Positions 53,182 through 62,197 of a DNA stretch of 64,000 nt are shown in pieces. The notes under the pieces were generated by a model. The model saw only the letters and a list, made by a program, of their open reading frames with translations, did no database searches and was not told the origin of the DNA. Position 1 is the first letter of the stretch; each line of letters begins with the position of its first letter. This DNA is from Micromonospora terminaliae (GTDB lineage Bacteria > Actinomycetota > Actinomycetes > Mycobacteriales > Micromonosporaceae): contig NZ_CP045309.1 in the NCBI RefSeq assembly GCF_009671205.1, forward strand, positions 6,528,001 to 6,592,000, given 5' to 3'. The translations under genes and the position numbers were made by a program.

Positions 53182-55350
53182 TCACCGGCGGGACTTGGGC
53201 AGGTCGAACTGGTCGGCCCGGCGGCAGTCCTTGGGGCCACCGATGGCGCCCGGCCCGACCCGGTCGAGGGCCTGGCGGGCCCGGTGCCGGCCCAGGTTCC
53301 AGGCGTACCAGGGGTCGGACTCCTCGAGGTCGTCGGCGATCCAGCTCAGCGTGCAGCGGCGGACCGGGTCGGGGAGCCGGGTCAGCGCGGGCGTCGCGTC
53401 GGCGGAGAGGGCCCGCAGGTACCAGGCGTCGATCTTGCCGGTCTGCTCGTACCGGAGGATGTTCCGCTTCGCCGCGTAGTCCTCCGGGTTCAGCACGGCC
53501 AGGCCGAGCAGCATGGCCACGGCCAGCGCGACCGTCGTGCCCGGGATCCACCGGCCCTGCCAGCGCACCCCGGCGGCCAGGACCATCAGGAAGACCGCGC
53601 CGAGCAGCAGCTCGAACGCCATCACGAAGATCCGCTCGCCGGTGAAGCTGTAGACCTTCTGGTACGTCCACATCCGGGACAGCGCCGACACCACGATCAC
53701 CACGCTGAGGGCGCTGAGCAGGCCCAGCAGGACGCGCAGCAGCATCCGCTCGACCGGCCGCTCCCGGCTGGCCCAGCGGCTCACCCCGCCCAGCACGGCC
53801 AGGGTCAGCAGGGTGACGAACAGGAGCTGCCAGAAGCCGCTGCGGGCGTACTCCGAGTAGCTGAGCCCGGCCACCTTCCGCACGTGCCGCTCGCCGCCGA
53901 AGAGCACGGTGAACTGCACGATCACGAAGCCGACGAAGAGCAGCGTCAGCGCGCCGATGGCCGGCGCCCACTCCAGCACGCCGAGCCGGCGGGTGCCCGA
54001 TCGGTCCACGGTGGACAGATCGGGCGGGGCGGCCATGGTGTAGACCGCCGCGACGGCGATGAGCCCGCCGACCGCGGCCAGGAAGATCCAGCGGAACACC
54101 GTACCGATGTTGATCTCGGGGACGATCGCGTTCAGCACCTCAGAGAAGGCGGCGTCGGCCGAGGCGAGCAGGCTGCCGAAGACCAGCAGCACCAGCACGG
54201 TGGCGACCACCGAGCCGGTGACCTTGCGAACCGTGCCGGCCTCCGGTGAGGCGGTGACGTGCCGCCGTACCCAGGGCAGGCCGCGGAACGCCGCGAACGG
54301 CGTGGCGGCCAGGCCGAACAGGATCGAGCGGACCAGCCGGCCGCCGACGATCGCCAGGGTGGCGCACCCCAGGGCGCCGAGTACGCAGAACGTCACCAGC
54401 CACCAGGCGTTGCGGAACGCCAGCACCGCCAGGAGGACCAGGGCCGCCGCCGCCCACCCGCCCCGGATCAGGCGCTCGGCGCGGGGCAGTCCGGCGGTAC
54501 GCCGGCGCACCGCCACCAGGACGCCGAGAGTCAGCGTGAGCCAGCCCAGGAACCAGCCGATGCCGACCCGGCTCAGCGGCACGAAGAACGCGGTGCCGAG
54601 CGCCCCGGCCAGGACCGCGAGGGGGACCGCCCGGCCCGTGGCCTGCTTCGGGCCCGGCCAGCGCGCGCCGAGGAACGAGGTCCGCGGCGTCCTCGGCCGG
54701 GGCGTCCAGACGGCGGCGGGCGGGTAGCCGCCCCAGGGCTGCTCGGGATACGGCGGCGGGACCGGGGCGGCGGCCGGCGGGGCTGCCGGCGAGCCGGTCG
54801 TCGCCGGTCCGGCGGTGGGGACTGCGGCGGCTGCCGGCGCGGGCACGCGTTCCGGTTCCGTCCTGCTAACCGGTGTCGGCTCGGTGGCCGTCGGCTCCGC
54901 AGCGGCGGCGGGCATTTCGGCTGCTGCGCCGGCGGGCGTGGCAGCACGGTCGACGCGAACCGCCGGCGCGCCGCTCGGGGCCGGGCTCTCCACGGCCGGC
55001 GCGGCGGCCTGGGCGGGGACGCCCGGCGCGGCGGTCCGAGTGGGCGCGCCCGCCGCGGGGACCAGCATCCGTGGGCCGGCCGGCTGCCCGGAGGCGGTCG
55101 CGGGCTGCCCCTCGGCCACCGGCACCAGCGGCACGAACAGCGCGTAGCCACGGGTGCCGGGCGGCACGACCACGGGGATGGCCCAGGCCGGCTGCCCCTC
55201 CGGTCCGGGCCACGGCATCGCGGGCGGCGCGCCCGCCACCTCGGGCACGACGAGCAGGTGGGGCGTCACGTCGGCGGGGACGTCGCCGGTCGTGGACCCG
55301 GCCGCCGGGGCGGGTCGGGGCGCATCGGGCGTCTGTGGCGGCTCGGGCAC
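53182..55350 (-). CDS. DUF4153/DUF4173 multi-pass membrane protein
   Basis: The 722-residue protein has a long Ala/Pro/Gln-rich disordered cytoplasmic N-terminus (to about residue 235) and then about 10-12 transmembrane helices, including AVPLAVLAGALGTAFFV and FLAAVGGLIAVAAVYTMAA. Conserved blocks GERHVRKVAGLSYSEYARSGFWQLL and the loop AAKRNILRYEQTGKIDAWYLRALSADA match DUF4153/4173 membrane proteins. GTG 55350 is the likely start. It is followed by a strong terminator. Function unknown; often a single gene. Confidence 0.88.
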   Translation of the reverse strand: MPEPPQTPDAPRPAPAAGSTTGDVPADVTPHLLVVPEVAGAPPAMPWPGPEGQPAWAIPVVVPPGTRGYALFVPLVPVAEGQPATASGQPAGPRMLVPAAGAPTRTAAPGVPAQAAAPAVESPAPSGAPAVRVDRAATPAGAAAEMPAAAAEPTATEPTPVSRTEPERVPAPAAAAVPTAGPATTGSPAAPPAAAPVPPPYPEQPWGGYPPAAVWTPRPRTPRTSFLGARWPGPKQATGRAVPLAVLAGALGTAFFVPLSRVGIGWFLGWLTLTLGVLVAVRRRTAGLPRAERLIRGGWAAAALVLLAVLAFRNAWWLVTFCVLGALGCATLAIVGGRLVRSILFGLAATPFAAFRGLPWVRRHVTASPEAGTVRKVTGSVVATVLVLLVFGSLLASADAAFSEVLNAIVPEINIGTVFRWIFLAAVGGLIAVAAVYTMAAPPDLSTVDRSGTRRLGVLEWAPAIGALTLLFVGFVIVQFTVLFGGERHVRKVAGLSYSEYARSGFWQLLFVTLLTLAVLGGVSRWASRERPVERMLLRVLLGLLSALSVVIVVSALSRMWTYQKVYSFTGERIFVMAFELLLGAVFLMVLAAGVRWQGRWIPGTTVALAVAMLLGLAVLNPEDYAAKRNILRYEQTGKIDAWYLRALSADATPALTRLPDPVRRCTLSWIADDLEESDPWYAWNLGRHRARQALDRVGPGAIGGPKDCRRADQFDLPKSRR

Positions 55351-55524
55351 GGCTCGCTCCTTGATCGCGGGGTGCCGTCACTGTAGGGCCCCACCCCGTC
55401 CCGCCGCCGCCCCTGCCGTCCGTTCGGTCAGCACACCCGAGCCGGGCCGTGGATCCCCCGCACCGGCGCACCGATCGAACCTTTGCCGCCCCGCCTCCGT
55501 ACCAGTGCGCGGGAGGTGGATGAC

Positions 55525-56451
55525 ATGGCCGTACGCCGCACACTCGCCGCGCTCGCGGCCGTCGCCGCGACCCTGCTGCTCACCGCCGTGCCGGCGAGCG
55601 CCCACGGCGCACCCACCAGCCCGTTGAGCCGGGCGGCGGCCTGTGGTCCCGAGGGTGGCCGGGCGGACACGCCGGCCTGCCGGGCCGCGATCGCCGCCGG
55701 GGCCGCCGTGCGGGAGTGGGACAACATCCGGGTGGCCCGGATCGACGGGCGGGACCGGGAGCGCATCCCCGACGGGGAGCTGTGCAGCGGCGGGCTGTCG
55801 GCGTACCGGGGGCTGGACCTGCCCCGGACCGACTGGCCGGCCACCACGCTCACGGCCGGCGCCCGGTACACCTTCCGCTACCGCACCACGATCCCGCACA
55901 AGGGCACGTTCCGGTTCTACGCCACCACCGCCTCGTACGCCCCGACCCGCCGCCTGACCTGGGCGGACCTGGAGGAGAAGCCGTTCCTGACGGTCACCGA
56001 CCCGCCGATCCGCGAGGGCGCGTACCAGATGCCGGGGCGGCTGCCGGCGGGGCGCACGGGCCGGCACATCATCTACACGATCTGGCAGAACTCCAACACC
56101 CAGGACACCTACTACTCCTGCTCCGACGTGGAGTTCCGGTCGCCGTCCGGCGGTGCGGCGACAGCGCCGCGTACCAGGAAGCCGGCCCCGCCACCGGCGA
56201 GCGCCGCGCCGCGTGCCGTGCCGCGGGCCGCGACCGGCGACCGGGCCGGTGAGCCGGCGGCGGGGGTGCCGGTGGCGGCGGTGACCGACACCCGCACGTT
56301 CCCCCGGCCGCTCGTGTTCGGTGCGGCGGCCGGGGTCAGCGTGCTGCTCGCCGCCGTGGTGGCGACGCGGTTGCGGCGGGCCGGCAGCGTGCCCGTCGGC
56401 CGGCCGTGCGGGGTCCGCAACCACCGCGCCGGCCGGCGCCGGATCTGGTAG
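55525..56451 (+). CDS. AA10 lytic polysaccharide monooxygenase, membrane-anchored
   Basis: The 308-residue copper enzyme oxidatively cleaves chitin or cellulose. The signal peptide ends AVPASA, leaving His27 as the mature N-terminus for the copper histidine brace; the second His is His125 in TTIPHKGTFRFY. REWDNIRVARIDGRDRERIPDGELCSGG and YTIWQNSNTQDTYYSCSDVEF agree with AA10. After a Pro/Ala linker a single transmembrane helix (LVFGAAAGVSVLLAAVVATRL) and a basic tail anchor it to the membrane, unlike most secreted LPMOs. ATG 55525 has GGGAGG eight bases upstream. Confidence 0.88.
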   Translation: MAVRRTLAALAAVAATLLLTAVPASAHGAPTSPLSRAAACGPEGGRADTPACRAAIAAGAAVREWDNIRVARIDGRDRERIPDGELCSGGLSAYRGLDLPRTDWPATTLTAGARYTFRYRTTIPHKGTFRFYATTASYAPTRRLTWADLEEKPFLTVTDPPIREGAYQMPGRLPAGRTGRHIIYTIWQNSNTQDTYYSCSDVEFRSPSGGAATAPRTRKPAPPPASAAPRAVPRAATGDRAGEPAAGVPVAAVTDTRTFPRPLVFGAAAGVSVLLAAVVATRLRRAGSVPVGRPCGVRNHRAGRRRIW

Positions 56452-56454
56452 GCC

Positions 56455-57444
56455 TCAGCCCAGGTGCCGGTCGATCTCGGCGAGTTCCTCGGCGCCGAGG
56501 TCGAGGTTGTCCAGCGCGGCGACGTTCCCCTCCAGCTGGGCGACGCTGCTCGCCCCGATGATCAGGCTGGTCATGCGGGGGTCGCGCAGCGCCCAGGCCA
56601 GCGCCAGCTGGGCCAGGCTCTGGCCGCGCCGCTCGGCCACTGCGGCGAGCCCGCGGATGGTCGCCATCTTCTCCTCGCTGAGGTCGCTCTCGTTGAGGAA
56701 GACGCTGGTGCGCACCCGGGAGTCGGCGGGAATGCCCCCCAGGTAGCGGTCGGTGAGCAGGCCCTGCGCCAGCGGGCTGTAGGCGATGCAGCCGGCGCCG
56801 GCCTGCTCCAGCGTGTCCAGCAGGCCGTCGGCCTCGGTCCAGCGGTTGAGCATCGAGTACGACGGCTGGTTGATCAGCAGCGGGGTGCCCAGCTCGCGGA
56901 GGATCTCGGCGGCCCGGGCGGTCTGCTCCGAGTTGTAGTTGGAGATGCCGACGTAGAGCGCCTTGCCGGAGCGGACGACTGCGTCCAGCGCGCCCATCGT
57001 CTCCTCCAGCGGGGTGTCCGGGTCGAACCGGTGGGAGTAGAAGATGTCGACGTAGTCGAGGCCCATCCGGCGCAGCGACTGGTCCAGCGACGAGATCAGG
57101 TACTTGCGCGAGCCCCACTCGCCGTACGGGCCGGGCCACATGAGATAGCCGGCCTTGCTGGAGATGACCAGCTCGTCCCGGTACGGCTTCAGGTCGGTGG
57201 CGAGCATCCGGCCGAAGTTCTCCTCGGCGGCGCCGGGCGGCGGGCCGTAGTTGTTGGCCAGGTCGAAGTGGGTGATCCCGAGGTCGAAGGCGCGCCGGAC
57301 GATGTCCCGCTGCCGCTCGTACGGGCGGTCCGGCCCGAAGTTGTGCCACAGCCCGAGCGAGATGGCGGGCAGGCGCAGGCCGCTCCGGCCGCTGCGCCGG
57401 TAGATCATCGAGTCGTAACGGTCTTCGCTGGCGAGGTAGGTCAC
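56455..57444 (-). CDS. Aldo/keto reductase, YghZ/L-glyceraldehyde-3-phosphate reductase type
   Basis: The 329-residue NADPH-dependent reductase starts TYLASEDRYDSMIYRRSGRSGLRLPAISLGLWHNFG, characteristic of the YghZ/AKR14 group. The catalytic Tyr is in HFDLANNYGPPPGAAEENFG, Lys in LVISSKAGYLMWP, and FYSHRFDPDTPLEE supplies His. It likely reduces methylglyoxal or glyceraldehyde-3-phosphate. GTG 57444 is one base after GGAGGC but begins the conserved block; ATG 57408 is the alternative. Divergent from the next AKR. Confidence 0.9.
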   Translation of the reverse strand: MTYLASEDRYDSMIYRRSGRSGLRLPAISLGLWHNFGPDRPYERQRDIVRRAFDLGITHFDLANNYGPPPGAAEENFGRMLATDLKPYRDELVISSKAGYLMWPGPYGEWGSRKYLISSLDQSLRRMGLDYVDIFYSHRFDPDTPLEETMGALDAVVRSGKALYVGISNYNSEQTARAAEILRELGTPLLINQPSYSMLNRWTEADGLLDTLEQAGAGCIAYSPLAQGLLTDRYLGGIPADSRVRTSVFLNESDLSEEKMATIRGLAAVAERRGQSLAQLALAWALRDPRMTSLIIGASSVAQLEGNVAALDNLDLGAEELAEIDRHLG

Positions 57445-57540
57445 GCCTCCGACCCTAGTCCCGGCCCCTGACCAGGCCGGAGCGGAGGTGGGCCGGCGGA
57501 ACCGGCGTGCGGTCCCGCCCGCTTGGGTAGCTTCGAGTCC

Positions 57541-58509
57541 ATGCGCTACGTCCCGCTCGACACTCCCAAGCCCATCTCGAAGATCGGCCTCGGCACGTGG
57601 CAGTTCGGCTCGCGGGAGTGGGGCTACGGCCCCGACTACGAACAGCGGGCGGCGCAGATCGTCCGGCGGGCGCTCGACCTGGGCGTCACGCTCTTCGACA
57701 CCGCCGAGATCTACGGCTTCGGCCGCAGCGAGCGCATCCTCGGCGCGGCGCTGGGCGACGACCGGGCCAAGGTCGTGGTCGCCAGCAAGATCTTCCCGGT
57801 GCTGCCGCTCGCCCCGGTCGTGCAGCAGCGGGCGGTCGCCTCGGCCGCCCGGCTCGGCGTGGCCGGCATCGACCTCTACCAGGTGCACCAGCCCAACCCG
57901 GTGGTCGCCGACACCACCACCATGCGCGGCATGCGGACGCTCCAGGACGTCGGGCTGGTCGGCGAGGTCGGGGTCAGCAACTACGGCCTGCGCCGCTGGC
58001 GGTTCGCCGAGGCCGCGCTGGGTCGCCGGGTGCTGAGCAACCAGGTCCGCTACAGCATGGTCGACCGCGGCCCCGAGAAGGACCTGATCCCGTACGCGGA
58101 GCAGGCCGGCCGCATCGTCATCGCGTACAGCCCGCTCGCGCAGGGCTTCCTGTCCGGCCGGTACGACGCGCGGAACCCGCCGGCCGGTGCGGTGCGGCGG
58201 GCCAACCCGTACTTCCTGCCGGCGAACCTCGACCGGGGCACCGAACTGATCGCCACCCTGCGCGAGATCGCCGACGCGCACGACGCCACGCCCAGCCAGA
58301 TCGCCCTGGCGTACGTGCTCCGCCAGCCCAGCGTGGTGGCCATCCCCGGCGCGTCCGGGGTGGAGCAGGTCGAGCGCAACGCGGCCGCCGCCGAGATCGA
58401 CCTGGCCGACGACGAGTACGCCGCGCTCGTCACCGCCGCCCACGCGTTCCGCCCGGTCACCGGGCTGGCCGCCGTACCCAAGCTGATCCGCGCCCGCACC
58501 GGGAAGTGA
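57541..58509 (+). CDS. Aldo/keto reductase, second subfamily
   Basis: The 322-residue TIM-barrel reductase has FDTAEIYGFGRSERILG (catalytic Tyr), VVVASKIFP (Lys), DLYQVHQPNP (His), IAYSPLAQGFLSGRY, and IPGASGVEQVERNAAA for NADP phosphate. It differs clearly from its divergent neighbour. ATG 57541 is seven bases after TAGCTT (57528-57533) and lacks a ribosome site, suggesting leaderless translation. Substrate unknown. Confidence 0.9.
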   Translation: MRYVPLDTPKPISKIGLGTWQFGSREWGYGPDYEQRAAQIVRRALDLGVTLFDTAEIYGFGRSERILGAALGDDRAKVVVASKIFPVLPLAPVVQQRAVASAARLGVAGIDLYQVHQPNPVVADTTTMRGMRTLQDVGLVGEVGVSNYGLRRWRFAEAALGRRVLSNQVRYSMVDRGPEKDLIPYAEQAGRIVIAYSPLAQGFLSGRYDARNPPAGAVRRANPYFLPANLDRGTELIATLREIADAHDATPSQIALAYVLRQPSVVAIPGASGVEQVERNAAAAEIDLADDEYAALVTAAHAFRPVTGLAAVPKLIRARTGK

Positions 58510-58514
58510 CCACC

Positions 58515-59012
58515 ATGGACGACATCACCGCACTGATCCTCGACGACCACGCCGCCTTCCGCCGCGGCTTCGCCCGGCTCGACGACGCCCGGGACCCGGC
58601 CGAGCTGCTGGCCGTCTGGGAGGCGCTCGCCCTGCACCTCGACATCCACGCCGAGGCCGAGGAGGCCATCCTCTACCCGCACCTCGTCAAGCACGGCGAC
58701 GACGGCGCGGAGGAGACCGAGGACGCCATCGGCGACCACAACAAGATCCGCGACGCCGTCGCCGAGTCGAAGCTGCACGAGGTGGGCTCGGACGCGTGGT
58801 GGGCGGCCGTGTGGCGGGCCCGCCGGGAGAACAGCGAGCACCTGGCCGAAGAGGAGGACGAGGCGCTGCCCGACTTCCGCCGGCACGCCAGCGTCGAGCT
58901 GCGGGCCGAGCTCGGGCAGCGCTGGCTCACCTTCTACGGCGAGCACAAGAACGGCCGCAACCTGCCCTTCCGCGACAAGGACCCGGAGCGGTACGTCCAG
59001 GATCACCGCTGA
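58515..59012 (+). CDS. Hemerythrin-like HHE domain protein
   Basis: The 165-residue protein has the HHE-type di-iron ligand pattern: ILDDHAAFRRGFARL, LALHLDIHAEAEEAILYPHLVKHG, IGDHNKIRDAV, NSEHLAEEEDEALPDF. Such proteins bind oxygen, NO or store/deliver iron. ATG 58515 is five bases past the AKR stop, so they form an operon. The C-terminal tail FRDKDPERYVQDHR is not common in the family. Role not determined. Confidence 0.88.
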   Translation: MDDITALILDDHAAFRRGFARLDDARDPAELLAVWEALALHLDIHAEAEEAILYPHLVKHGDDGAEETEDAIGDHNKIRDAVAESKLHEVGSDAWWAAVWRARRENSEHLAEEEDEALPDFRRHASVELRAELGQRWLTFYGEHKNGRNLPFRDKDPERYVQDHR

Positions 59013-59070
59013 CCCGATCTCCCCGGCACGGGGGAGTCGGTGAGCCCTCGTCGGGCGGCAGAATGACCGG

Positions 59071-60321
59071 GTGACGGTCCCGGGCGTGCTGGCGCCGCTG
59101 GTGCGCGGGAGCACCTGGCGGCGCGCCGTGTTCCTGCTCCTCGGCGGGGTGCTCGCCCTGCCGTACGCGCTGCTCGTGGCGGCGTTCGCGCAACTGCTCG
59201 GCAACGCCGGCGTGCCCCGTCCGGTCGGCGGCGGGCTGCTGCTGGTCGGCGGGGGGCTCGCCGCCGTGCCGGTGTTCCTCGCCGGCAGCCGGGCGCTGGA
59301 GATCGCCGCCGCGCGGGCGCTGCTCGAGGTCGACCTGCCCGAGCCCGCGCCGGGCCACCGGATCGACCGGGAGACCCGGCTGCGCTCCGCGCTCTGGATC
59401 GCCCTGCACCTGCTCACCGGCGCGCTCGTGCTGTTCGCGGCGATCAGCGCGTTCCCCATGGCGCTGGTCTTCCTCGCCGGGCTGGCCGGCGTGGACACCG
59501 GCGCCGGCCCCGGCGACGGCTTCGGCCCGTTCGACCCGGACCGCCCGGTCGTGGCGGGACTGGCCGGGCTGGCCCTGCTGGTCGCGCTCGGGTACGCGGT
59601 CGCCGGGCTGGGCGCGCTCGCCGCCTCGATGGCGCCCGTGCTGCTCGGCCCGGCCCAGGCCGAGCGGATCGCCGCCCTGGAGGCCCGGTCCGCCCGCCTG
59701 GCCGAGCGCAACCGGCTGGCCCGCGAGCTGCACGACTCGGTGGGGCACGCCTTGACCGTGGCGACCCTCCAGGCCGGCGCCGCCCGCGAGCTGCTCGACA
59801 CCGATCCGGAGTTCACCCGCCGGGCGCTGCGCGCCATCGAGGAGACCAGCCGCCGGGCGATGGACGACCTGGACCACGTGCTCGGCCTGCTCCGGGAGAC
59901 GGCGGACGGGACGGCGCCCGCGCCCACCGCGCCGCAGGCCACCCTGAACGGGCTGGACCGCCTGGTCGCCGACACCCGGGCGGCCGGCCTGGCCGTGGAG
60001 TCCCGGGTCAGCGGGGCGCTCGACGGGCTGCCCGCCGTGGTGTCCCGGGAGGGCTACCGGATCGTGCAGGAGGGGCTGACCAACGCGGCCCGGCACGGCC
60101 GGGGACCGGTGCGCCTGCGGGTGGCCGTACCCCCTGGTCGTCTGGAGATCGAGCTGGTCAACGCGCTGCGCGGCACAACCGGGCCGGGTGGCGGCGGGCG
60201 CGGCCTGGACGGCATGCGGGAGCGGGTGCTGCTGCTCGGCGGGCAGCTCACGGCCGGCCCGGAGGGCGACCGCTGGCGGGTCCGGGTCACCCTGCCGGCG
60301 CCGAGGGGGGAGACCCGGTGA
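59071..60321 (+). CDS. NarL-type sensor histidine kinase
   Basis: The 416-residue kinase has four hydrophobic N-terminal segments (about 12-45, 65-80, 105-140, 165-190), HisKA_3 with phospho-acceptor His221 in ARELHDSVGHALTVATLQ, and an HATPase: NAARHGRGPV and RGLDGMRERVLLLGGQL. It controls the response regulator downstream, with which it overlaps (GTGA). Ligand is unknown; the membrane segments lack an extracellular domain, so it may sense membrane state. GTG 59071 begins VTVPGVLAP. Confidence 0.9.
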   Translation: MTVPGVLAPLVRGSTWRRAVFLLLGGVLALPYALLVAAFAQLLGNAGVPRPVGGGLLLVGGGLAAVPVFLAGSRALEIAAARALLEVDLPEPAPGHRIDRETRLRSALWIALHLLTGALVLFAAISAFPMALVFLAGLAGVDTGAGPGDGFGPFDPDRPVVAGLAGLALLVALGYAVAGLGALAASMAPVLLGPAQAERIAALEARSARLAERNRLARELHDSVGHALTVATLQAGAARELLDTDPEFTRRALRAIEETSRRAMDDLDHVLGLLRETADGTAPAPTAPQATLNGLDRLVADTRAAGLAVESRVSGALDGLPAVVSREGYRIVQEGLTNAARHGRGPVRLRVAVPPGRLEIELVNALRGTTGPGGGGRGLDGMRERVLLLGGQLTAGPEGDRWRVRVTLPAPRGETR

Positions 60322-60968
60322 CCATCGACGTGCTGATCGTCGACGACGACGAGCTGATCCGGGTCGGCCTGCGGGCGATCGTGGACGCCCAGCCGGACCT
60401 GCGGGTGGTCGGCGAGGCCACGGACGGCGCCGAGGTGCCGCCGCTGGTGGCCCGGCTGCGCCCCCGGGTGGTGCTCATGGACGTCCGGATGCCGGCCATC
60501 GACGGCATCCAGGCCACCCGGCGGCTGCTGGCCGCCTCCGCCGACCCGCCCCGGGTGCTCGTCGTCACCACGTTCGCCAACGACGAGTACGTCTACGAGG
60601 CGCTGCGCGCCGGGGCCAGCGGGTTCCTGCTCAAGCGGGCCCGCCCGGCCGAGGTCGTGGAGGCGATCCGGGTGGTGGCGGCCGGTGAGTCACTGCTCTT
60701 CCCGGCGGCGATCCGGCGGCTCGCCGGCGCGTACGGCGTCCGGGGCGGCGACGGGCTGCGCGCGGCCCGGCTCACCGAGCGGGAGGGCGAGGTGCTGCGG
60801 CTCATGGCCGCCGGGCTGTCCAACCCGGAGATCGCCGACCGGCTGGTGGTCGGCGTGGAGACCGTCAAGACGCACGTCGGCAACGTGCTGGCCAAGCTCG
60901 GGGTGCGCGACCGGACCCAGGCGGTGATCGCCGCCTACGAGTCGGGTTTCGTAATGCCGGCCGGCTGA
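60318..60968 (+). CDS. NarL/LuxR-type response regulator
   Basis: The 216-residue regulator has a receiver (DDDE at 9-12, phospho-acceptor Asp55 in LMDVRMPAIDG, Lys in LLKRARP) and a C-terminal LuxR-type HTH (LTEREGEVLRLMAAGLSNPEIADRLVVGVETVKTHVGNVLAKLG). It pairs with the kinase by 4-base overlap. The membrane-protein gene 76 bases downstream is a possible target; a CCCTCCGG/CCGGAGGG inverted repeat (60974-61023) lies in that gap. Confidence 0.93.
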   Translation: MTIDVLIVDDDELIRVGLRAIVDAQPDLRVVGEATDGAEVPPLVARLRPRVVLMDVRMPAIDGIQATRRLLAASADPPRVLVVTTFANDEYVYEALRAGASGFLLKRARPAEVVEAIRVVAAGESLLFPAAIRRLAGAYGVRGGDGLRAARLTEREGEVLRLMAAGLSNPEIADRLVVGVETVKTHVGNVLAKLGVRDRTQAVIAAYESGFVMPAG

Positions 60969-61044
60969 GGAGTCCCTCCGGTGGGGGAGGCGGTCCACCC
61001 CGGCGCGGGAGGGATCCGGAGGGCGCCCGGCCGACGCTGGGAGC

Positions 61045-62139
61045 ATGACGACAACGACCGATTCCCCACCTCGTCGGGCCGCCCGGACCCGGCTCGACCT
61101 GGCCGCCCCGCTCGCCGCCGCCTGGCTCGGCGGCTGGGGCGTGCTCGCCCTGGTCTCGACACTGACCGGCGCCGGCTACCCGTTCGGCGCCAACGACCCG
61201 CACGGCGGCGACGTCAGCCTGCTCCGGCTGGTCCCGGTCGACACCGGAGCGCCGATCTTCGCCGGGGTGCTGCTGCTCGCGGCGGTCGCGGCCCTCGCCA
61301 TGAGCGGCCCCGCGACGGTACGCCGCCCCGGCCTGCCCCGCGCGCTGCTGCTCGGCTACGGCTGGGCGGTCGTCTTCGCGCTGACCGTGGTCGTCCCGGA
61401 CGCCCGGGTGCTGATCGTGCTCGGCTACCTGCCAATCCTGATCATCGGCGCCCCGTTCGGCTGGCCGCCCGTCGACTACGGGCAGATCTTCGACTGGCCG
61501 CTGGCGGCCCGGTGCGCCGCACTCGTCGGCGGCGTCCTGCTGGCCGGGGCGCTGCTGCTCTGGCAGCGGCGGACCGCCGGCGCCTGCCCGGCCTGCGGCC
61601 GGGACGACCACGAGCGGGGCTGGACCTCGCCCGCCTCGGCGGCCCGCTGGGGGCGCTGGGCCGCGTACACGGCCGCCGTGATCCCCTTCGTCTACGCGCT
61701 CACCCGGTTTGCCTGGGCGGCCGGTATCCCGCTGGGCATCTCCCGGGACTTCCTGGCCGAGATGCGGGAGACCGGGCTGGTCTGGGCCGGGGCCGGGCTG
61801 GGCGGGTTCGCCACCGTCGGGGCGATCCTCACCCTCGGGCTGGTCCGCCCCTGGGGCGAACGGTTCCCCCGCTGGATGGTGGGCCTGGCCGGCCGGCGGG
61901 TGCCGATCAAGCTGGCGGTGATACCGGCGACGCTGGTCGCCGTGGCGGTGACGGCCGCCACCCTCGGGCTCATGAGCAACCCGGAGTTCTGGCGGATGGC
62001 CGGCGGGTTCAGCCTGGCCTCCGCGCCGGCGCTGCTGTGGCCGCTCTGGGGCGTCGCGCTGGGCGCGGCCACCCTGGCGTATTACCTGCGGCGGCGGGGT
62101 GCGTGCGCCCGCTGCGGGCGGCCCGTCCCCGGTCGGTGA
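61045..62139 (+). CDS. Membrane protein with zinc-ribbon-like Cys pairs
   Basis: The 364-residue protein has about eight transmembrane helices (such as VLALVSTLTGAGYPFG, PIFAGVLLLAAVAALAM, LLLGYGWAVVFALTVVV). Two CxxC pairs face the cytoplasm: ACPACGRDDHERGW near residue 178 and CARCGRPVPGR at the C-terminus, which could bind zinc together. ATG 61045 follows TGGGAGC. It may be regulated by the upstream two-component system. I do not recognise the family; related proteins occur in Actinobacteria. Confidence 0.75.
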   Translation: MTTTTDSPPRRAARTRLDLAAPLAAAWLGGWGVLALVSTLTGAGYPFGANDPHGGDVSLLRLVPVDTGAPIFAGVLLLAAVAALAMSGPATVRRPGLPRALLLGYGWAVVFALTVVVPDARVLIVLGYLPILIIGAPFGWPPVDYGQIFDWPLAARCAALVGGVLLAGALLLWQRRTAGACPACGRDDHERGWTSPASAARWGRWAAYTAAVIPFVYALTRFAWAAGIPLGISRDFLAEMRETGLVWAGAGLGGFATVGAILTLGLVRPWGERFPRWMVGLAGRRVPIKLAVIPATLVAVAVTAATLGLMSNPEFWRMAGGFSLASAPALLWPLWGVALGAATLAYYLRRRGACARCGRPVPGR

Positions 62140-62197
62140 CGGGGCCGGCAACCCGGAAGGCGGCGCGCGGTCACCCGGCCGAGATAGCGTGGGTCGG

